Source of the DNA: JAVBSN01 sp031547045
GTDB taxonomy: Bacteria > Bacillota > Clostridia > Lachnospirales > Lachnospiraceae
Reading direction: 5' to 3'
DNA: 9,384 nt
NCBI GenBank assembly: GCA_031547045.1
Contig: JAVBSN010000038.1
Span: 1-9,384 of the forward strand
Every line of letters starts with the position of its first letter. Position 1 is the first letter of the stretch. Below are positions 6,454 through 9,384 of this stretch, piece after piece. The notes below the pieces were generated by a model. That model had not been told where the DNA came from. It was given only the letters and a program-made list of their open reading frames with translations, and did no database searches. Made by a program: the position numbers and the translations under genes.

Positions 6454-7053
6454 TTAATATATACCTAGTATACTTAAAATCAATTGTCCTACTAGTTCAA
6501 TTAATCCGAATATTATAGCTATAATAAGAATTCCTTTAACAACTGTATCATGTTGAACTAAGGAATAATATACCTTTGGTTTAATTCCTGCTATGATTTG
6601 AGCAATATCAAAAGTTGATATTGGGAATAGGTTAACTATAAACATATTTCCTGAAAATATTATTAAATCTAGAAGAAAATAAACAATAAATTCATCAAAA
6701 TAAAGATTCATGGAACCATCTAAGTATCCTCTTAAATACAATGCCATTAAACCTACACTTGAGCTTATACAAACAATAATTAATACTAAAAATCCTGTTA
6801 TTCCTAATATTATATTAGTTTTCTTATCTTTGTTACTACACATATATGGTTTAGAGAATCCAACCTTTAATGTAACAAAAAACAACAACCCTACTGGATC
6901 AATATAATGATGTAACTTAAATATATGTTTTAATCCCTTATGAGTACTTTTATTCTTAAAATAGTAAATTAATGTTTTTGGAAATTCGTGTAATATCATT
7001 AATACAATAGCTGCAATTATTGATGCTGATACTGAAATTATAAATTCTGTCAT
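6454..7053 (-). CDS. site-2-protease-like membrane protein with degenerate active site
   Basis: A multi-spanning membrane protein that resembles short peptidase-M50 (site-2 protease) proteins found before scpA in Firmicutes. I start it at the ATG at 7053 (199 residues), which has GGGGA five bases upstream; the frame extends to a TTG at 7068 with no ribosome binding site. Similarity shows in the first-helix motif HEF (22-24), YIDPVGLL (50-57), GFSKP (65-69) and NLFPISTFD (141-149). In active members the first motif is HEFAH and the last ends in D-G. Here the first reads HEFPK, so the second zinc-ligand His is Lys, and no Gly follows Asp149. It has at least four hydrophobic segments. Zinc proteolysis is therefore doubtful; a non-catalytic role is an inference. 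It probably shares a transcript with scpA and scpB. Confidence 0.8.
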   Translation of the reverse strand: MTEFIISVSASIIAAIVLMILHEFPKTLIYYFKNKSTHKGLKHIFKLHHYIDPVGLLFFVTLKVGFSKPYMCSNKDKKTNIILGITGFLVLIIVCISSSVGLMALYLRGYLDGSMNLYFDEFIVYFLLDLIIFSGNMFIVNLFPISTFDIAQIIAGIKPKVYYSLVQHDTVVKGILIIAIIFGLIELVGQLILSILGIY

Positions 7054-7091
7054 ATAGTCCCCAATCAAAATAATGTTATATAAATATTATA

Positions 7092-7643
7092 TTAGTCTGT
7101 AATATATAAGTATTCTATAGCTGTTACAATATCATTTTCAAATATAATATGTAACTTCATTCCGTCTTTAATATATTCATATGAGTTGTCTGCTCCATTA
7201 GAACATTCACCATATGCACTTATAACTTTATCCTTTGAAGAACCAATTTCAATTCCTTCTTTGGTACTTACACTATCATCAAGAAGATCAATACTAAGTA
7301 TATGATCAACACCGTCAACTTCATATGTGTTTATGTTAAATCCACTATATGAATATATTTTATCTAATCCTTGAAATGCGCAACTTGCTGATTCAAAGTA
7401 TGATTTTGGTTCACCTAAATTATCAATTACATCAGTTGCTAGTACATTTACCTCAATATCCATTTCCTTATAATTAAATAAATATCCCTTAGGTTCTACT
7501 ACTTCCAAAGAAGAATCTTCTTTATTTGCATTAGTAGTATTTGTTTCATTACTATTACTATCATTATTATTTGTACATGCTACCATAGATAACATCATTA
7601 CTACACATAAAATTGATAAAATCATTTTCTTAATATTCTTCAT
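7092..7643 (-). CDS. putative lipoprotein, BamE-like repeat type, function unknown
   Basis: A 183-residue exported protein. The start is the ATG at 7643, preceded by GAGGTG six bases upstream; the in-frame GTG at 7652 lies inside that binding site. A type II signal peptide with a Lys-rich start and hydrophobic core ends in SMVAC (lipid-anchored Cys23, Met rather than Leu at -3). A spacer rich in Asn, Ser and Thr follows (24-45). The folded part has two related-looking segments, TDVIDNLGEPKSYF (70-83) and KDKVISAYGECS (137-148), the second after GIEIGSS, like the small BamE/SmpA-type repeats common in Firmicutes lipoproteins. It lies 37 bases after the SGNH gene and 38 before the site-2-protease-like gene, with no terminator seen in either gap. 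No function is known to me. Confidence 0.85.
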   Translation of the reverse strand: MKNIKKMILSILCVVMMLSMVACTNNNDSNSNETNTTNANKEDSSLEVVEPKGYLFNYKEMDIEVNVLATDVIDNLGEPKSYFESASCAFQGLDKIYSYSGFNINTYEVDGVDHILSIDLLDDSVSTKEGIEIGSSKDKVISAYGECSNGADNSYEYIKDGMKLHIIFENDIVTAIEYLYITD

Positions 7644-7680
7644 ATTGTTCACCTCATAATTAATCTTAATAATTTATATT

Positions 7681-8751
7681 TTAGTCTCTCTTTACTCCAC
7701 CATAGCTTTTTAAATATCCGTACTCTTCAAGTTCTGCATATTGATCTGCTTTCATAGCATTATAGAAATCCACCTTATCAGTCCATACTTTGATTAACTC
7801 TTCATCATTTCTATGGTCAGTAAGATTATACTCCTCTTTTAGTATATTTCCAAGATATATTGATAACTTTTCTGCTCCAGAAAGATTAAGATGTAATCCA
7901 GCATCATAAGTATCTACATTAAAATCAATACCTACTTCATCAGTTAACTCTAAAAAATTAATATATAACAAATCATTTTCTTTGGCATATTCCTCCATCT
8001 GAACTTCCCATTCATCATACCAATGAGGATATATACTTGGTGCTTTAACTAATACTAATTCAATATCATTATCTTTACATAGCTTAGTCATCTTATCTAA
8101 ATATTCATAACAAGTATCAGTAAACTCATAGTTACTTAACACCTTACCATCAGGTATCGTTGTTACTGGTTTTACATCAACTCTCATCAAATAACCATTA
8201 TGTGATATTTTCTTATCTGTAAATGCATACTTAAAATCCTTAAATCCTATCTCATTCCATCTTGAATGATAACGAAGTAACGGAAATACATATGATGCAA
8301 ATTCTTCATCATCAGTCATTGATGCTTTTATAGAATCAACCTTTGAAGATGACCACTTCATTCCATCTAAAGTCATTCTATTATAAGCTTCATTTTGTGG
8401 AGCGCCATACTGCATTGATAATATATTAAATACAATAATATCTGGTTTTTCACGTTCTACGGTTTCTTCCATTAAGTAATAAGATTGCCAAATAAGTTGT
8501 TGGGCACTTCCTCTTACATAACTTGTAATACCATATTCTTCCCATAGTGTTATAGGAGAAATATTTTCATATAATTCACAGTCACCTATAAATATAACAT
8601 CTGAAGGTGTTGTTTCATCATAATATTCACTAATTAATCTACCTTCCAATATTCCATCAACATATTTAGGCATCATAATTTTCTGTATTAAAAATAGTAT
8701 TCCAATAAAAAGAACAACTGAAAAAATATTAATAATTATCTTTTTCTTCAT
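7681..8751 (-). CDS. SGNH/GDSL-like (DltD/AlgX-type) membrane-anchored protein with GDC motif
   Basis: A 356-residue protein with one N-terminal membrane anchor (about 5-24) and an extracytoplasmic domain of the SGNH hydrolase type, usually paired with an MBOAT protein for acyl transfer to surface polymers. The first block reads FIGDCELYENISP (54-66): the usual GDS nucleophile Ser is Cys58. Further blocks are RGSAQQ (80-85, oxyanion Gly) and VFNILSM (107-113, Asn109). The C-terminal acid-His pair is probably D283 and H287 in YDAGLHLNLSG. Start: AAGGAG ten bases upstream. It lies 17 bases after the MBOAT gene. The acylated substrate is unknown; peptidoglycan, teichoic acid or exopolysaccharide are all possible. 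From memory, Lachnospiraceae homologues share the GDC form, so it is likely a lineage trait and not damage. Confidence 0.85.
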   Translation of the reverse strand: MKKKIIINIFSVVLFIGILFLIQKIMMPKYVDGILEGRLISEYYDETTPSDVIFIGDCELYENISPITLWEEYGITSYVRGSAQQLIWQSYYLMEETVEREKPDIIVFNILSMQYGAPQNEAYNRMTLDGMKWSSSKVDSIKASMTDDEEFASYVFPLLRYHSRWNEIGFKDFKYAFTDKKISHNGYLMRVDVKPVTTIPDGKVLSNYEFTDTCYEYLDKMTKLCKDNDIELVLVKAPSIYPHWYDEWEVQMEEYAKENDLLYINFLELTDEVGIDFNVDTYDAGLHLNLSGAEKLSIYLGNILKEEYNLTDHRNDEELIKVWTDKVDFYNAMKADQYAELEEYGYLKSYGGVKRD

Positions 8752-8768
8752 AATATTTTATCTCCTTC

Positions 8769-9384
8769 TTAAAATTGGTTATATATAAATTGACTAGCAT
8801 CATATCCAATGCCATATGCACCAAATATAATTATGCATAGTATCAAAATATAATATATACAATATCTAACTACTGTTGGTTTCTTACTTAATTTCTCTCT
8901 TACACTTCCGCTTCTTTGAATTAAACTTACTACAATTAATATAATTACACCAATAGCAACTACAATATAATCATATATTCCTAATCCTAAGTCTAAAAGT
9001 GAACCATCAAATAAAATCTTATAATTAAATGTTGATACTGCTGACCACATCATTTTATATGCAGTATTTACATCCCTATAGCAATCAAAGGCTCTTAAGA
9101 AGCACATTAGCCAGAATGTTCTTCCTATACAGAATATCTTCCATAGAGTCTTACCTTCCACATTAAACTTACTGTGAAACCATTTATAAAAAGGTTTAAG
9201 TTCCTGAGATGCAATAATTACAACACCATTCATTACACCCCACATAATAAAGTTCCAACTAGCACCATGCCATAAACCTGTTGTAAACCATACAACTAAT
9301 GTAGATATATACACTGGTACTCTCTTACCAATTTGACTTCCAAACATCTTTCTTGACTTTGTTGATAAATCAAGCATTGGCTTA
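8769..9384 (-). CDS. MBOAT-family O-acyltransferase, 5' end beyond window edge
   Basis: The C-terminal 204 residues of a membrane-bound O-acyltransferase of the AlgI/DltB/PatA class, which moves acyl groups across the membrane to an extracellular acceptor. The frame stays open to the right edge; the ATG at 9377 is internal, since the codons before it (KP) continue the family sequence. The family's catalytic His lies in LWHGASWNFIMWG, 36-37 residues after that ATG. Membrane segments surround it and two more lie near the C-terminus. The pattern FWLMCFLRAFDCYRD is typical of the bacterial group. It is paired with the SGNH gene 17 bases downstream. Full length for the family is about 460-500 residues, so more than half is missing here. 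Confidence 0.93.
   Translation of the reverse strand, partial: KPMLDLSTKSRKMFGSQIGKRVPVYISTLVVWFTTGLWHGASWNFIMWGVMNGVVIIASQELKPFYKWFHSKFNVEGKTLWKIFCIGRTFWLMCFLRAFDCYRDVNTAYKMMWSAVSTFNYKILFDGSLLDLGLGIYDYIVVAIGVIILIVVSLIQRSGSVREKLSKKPTVVRYCIYYILILCIIIFGAYGIGYDASQFIYNQF

Noticed and set aside
5972..6457. Plus-strand open frame of 161 codons opposite scpA
   Set aside because: It is antisense to a certain scpA gene, its Ser-rich translation simply mirrors the Glu/Asp codons on the other strand, and no ribosome binding site or family resemblance was seen.
6710..6907. Plus-strand open frame of 65 codons opposite the site-2-protease-like gene
   Set aside because: Antisense shadow of a membrane-protein gene with no start signal.

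Overview
The window looks like a chromosomal segment from a low-GC Gram-positive bacterium, most likely a flagellated member of the Clostridia close to Lachnospiraceae. The evidence is very AT-rich DNA, strong GGAGG-type ribosome binding sites, clostridial versions of Tgt, ScpA/ScpB and YugP, and GDSL/MBOAT proteins that resemble Lachnospiraceae ones from memory. The species cannot be fixed from this sequence. No rRNA, tRNA, CRISPR array, insertion sequence or phage gene was seen.

Layout from left to right. A penicillin-binding D-Ala-D-Ala carboxypeptidase runs off the left edge (3-1352, minus). Upstream of it is an intrinsic terminator (1435-1465) that closes a tgt-yajC unit (3003 to 1487, minus). 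A 237-bp divergent intergenic region follows, with a sigma-A-type promoter for tgt and a sigma-D (FliA)-like promoter facing right. The rightward promoter drives the only plus-strand gene (3241-4293), an EF-hand-like protein of unknown function. That gene converges on yugP (4290-4985, minus) with a 4-bp overlap of the two stop codons. A 117-bp AT-rich gap separates yugP from a tightly packed minus-strand series. In transcription order this is an MBOAT acyltransferase (5' end beyond the right edge), an SGNH/DltD-like protein, a small lipoprotein, a degenerate site-2-protease-like membrane protein, scpA and scpB.

How the genes may work together. MBOAT plus SGNH is the usual two-part arrangement for O-acylating cell-surface or extracellular polymers. 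ScpA and ScpB are the kleisin and winged-helix partners of Smc in chromosome segregation, and a site-2-protease-like gene before scpA is a familiar Firmicutes arrangement. Tgt makes the queuosine precursor in tRNA, and YajC is a Sec translocase accessory protein. The carboxypeptidase trims peptidoglycan.

The most interesting item is the EF-hand-like gene. It has a sigma-D-like promoter, a 5' leader with two repeated hairpins, and a C-terminal Ca-binding-type domain that I recall from proteins of flagellated bacteria. Two putative enzymes also have altered active sites: HEFPK in place of HExxH in the site-2-protease-like protein, and GDC in place of GDS in the SGNH protein.
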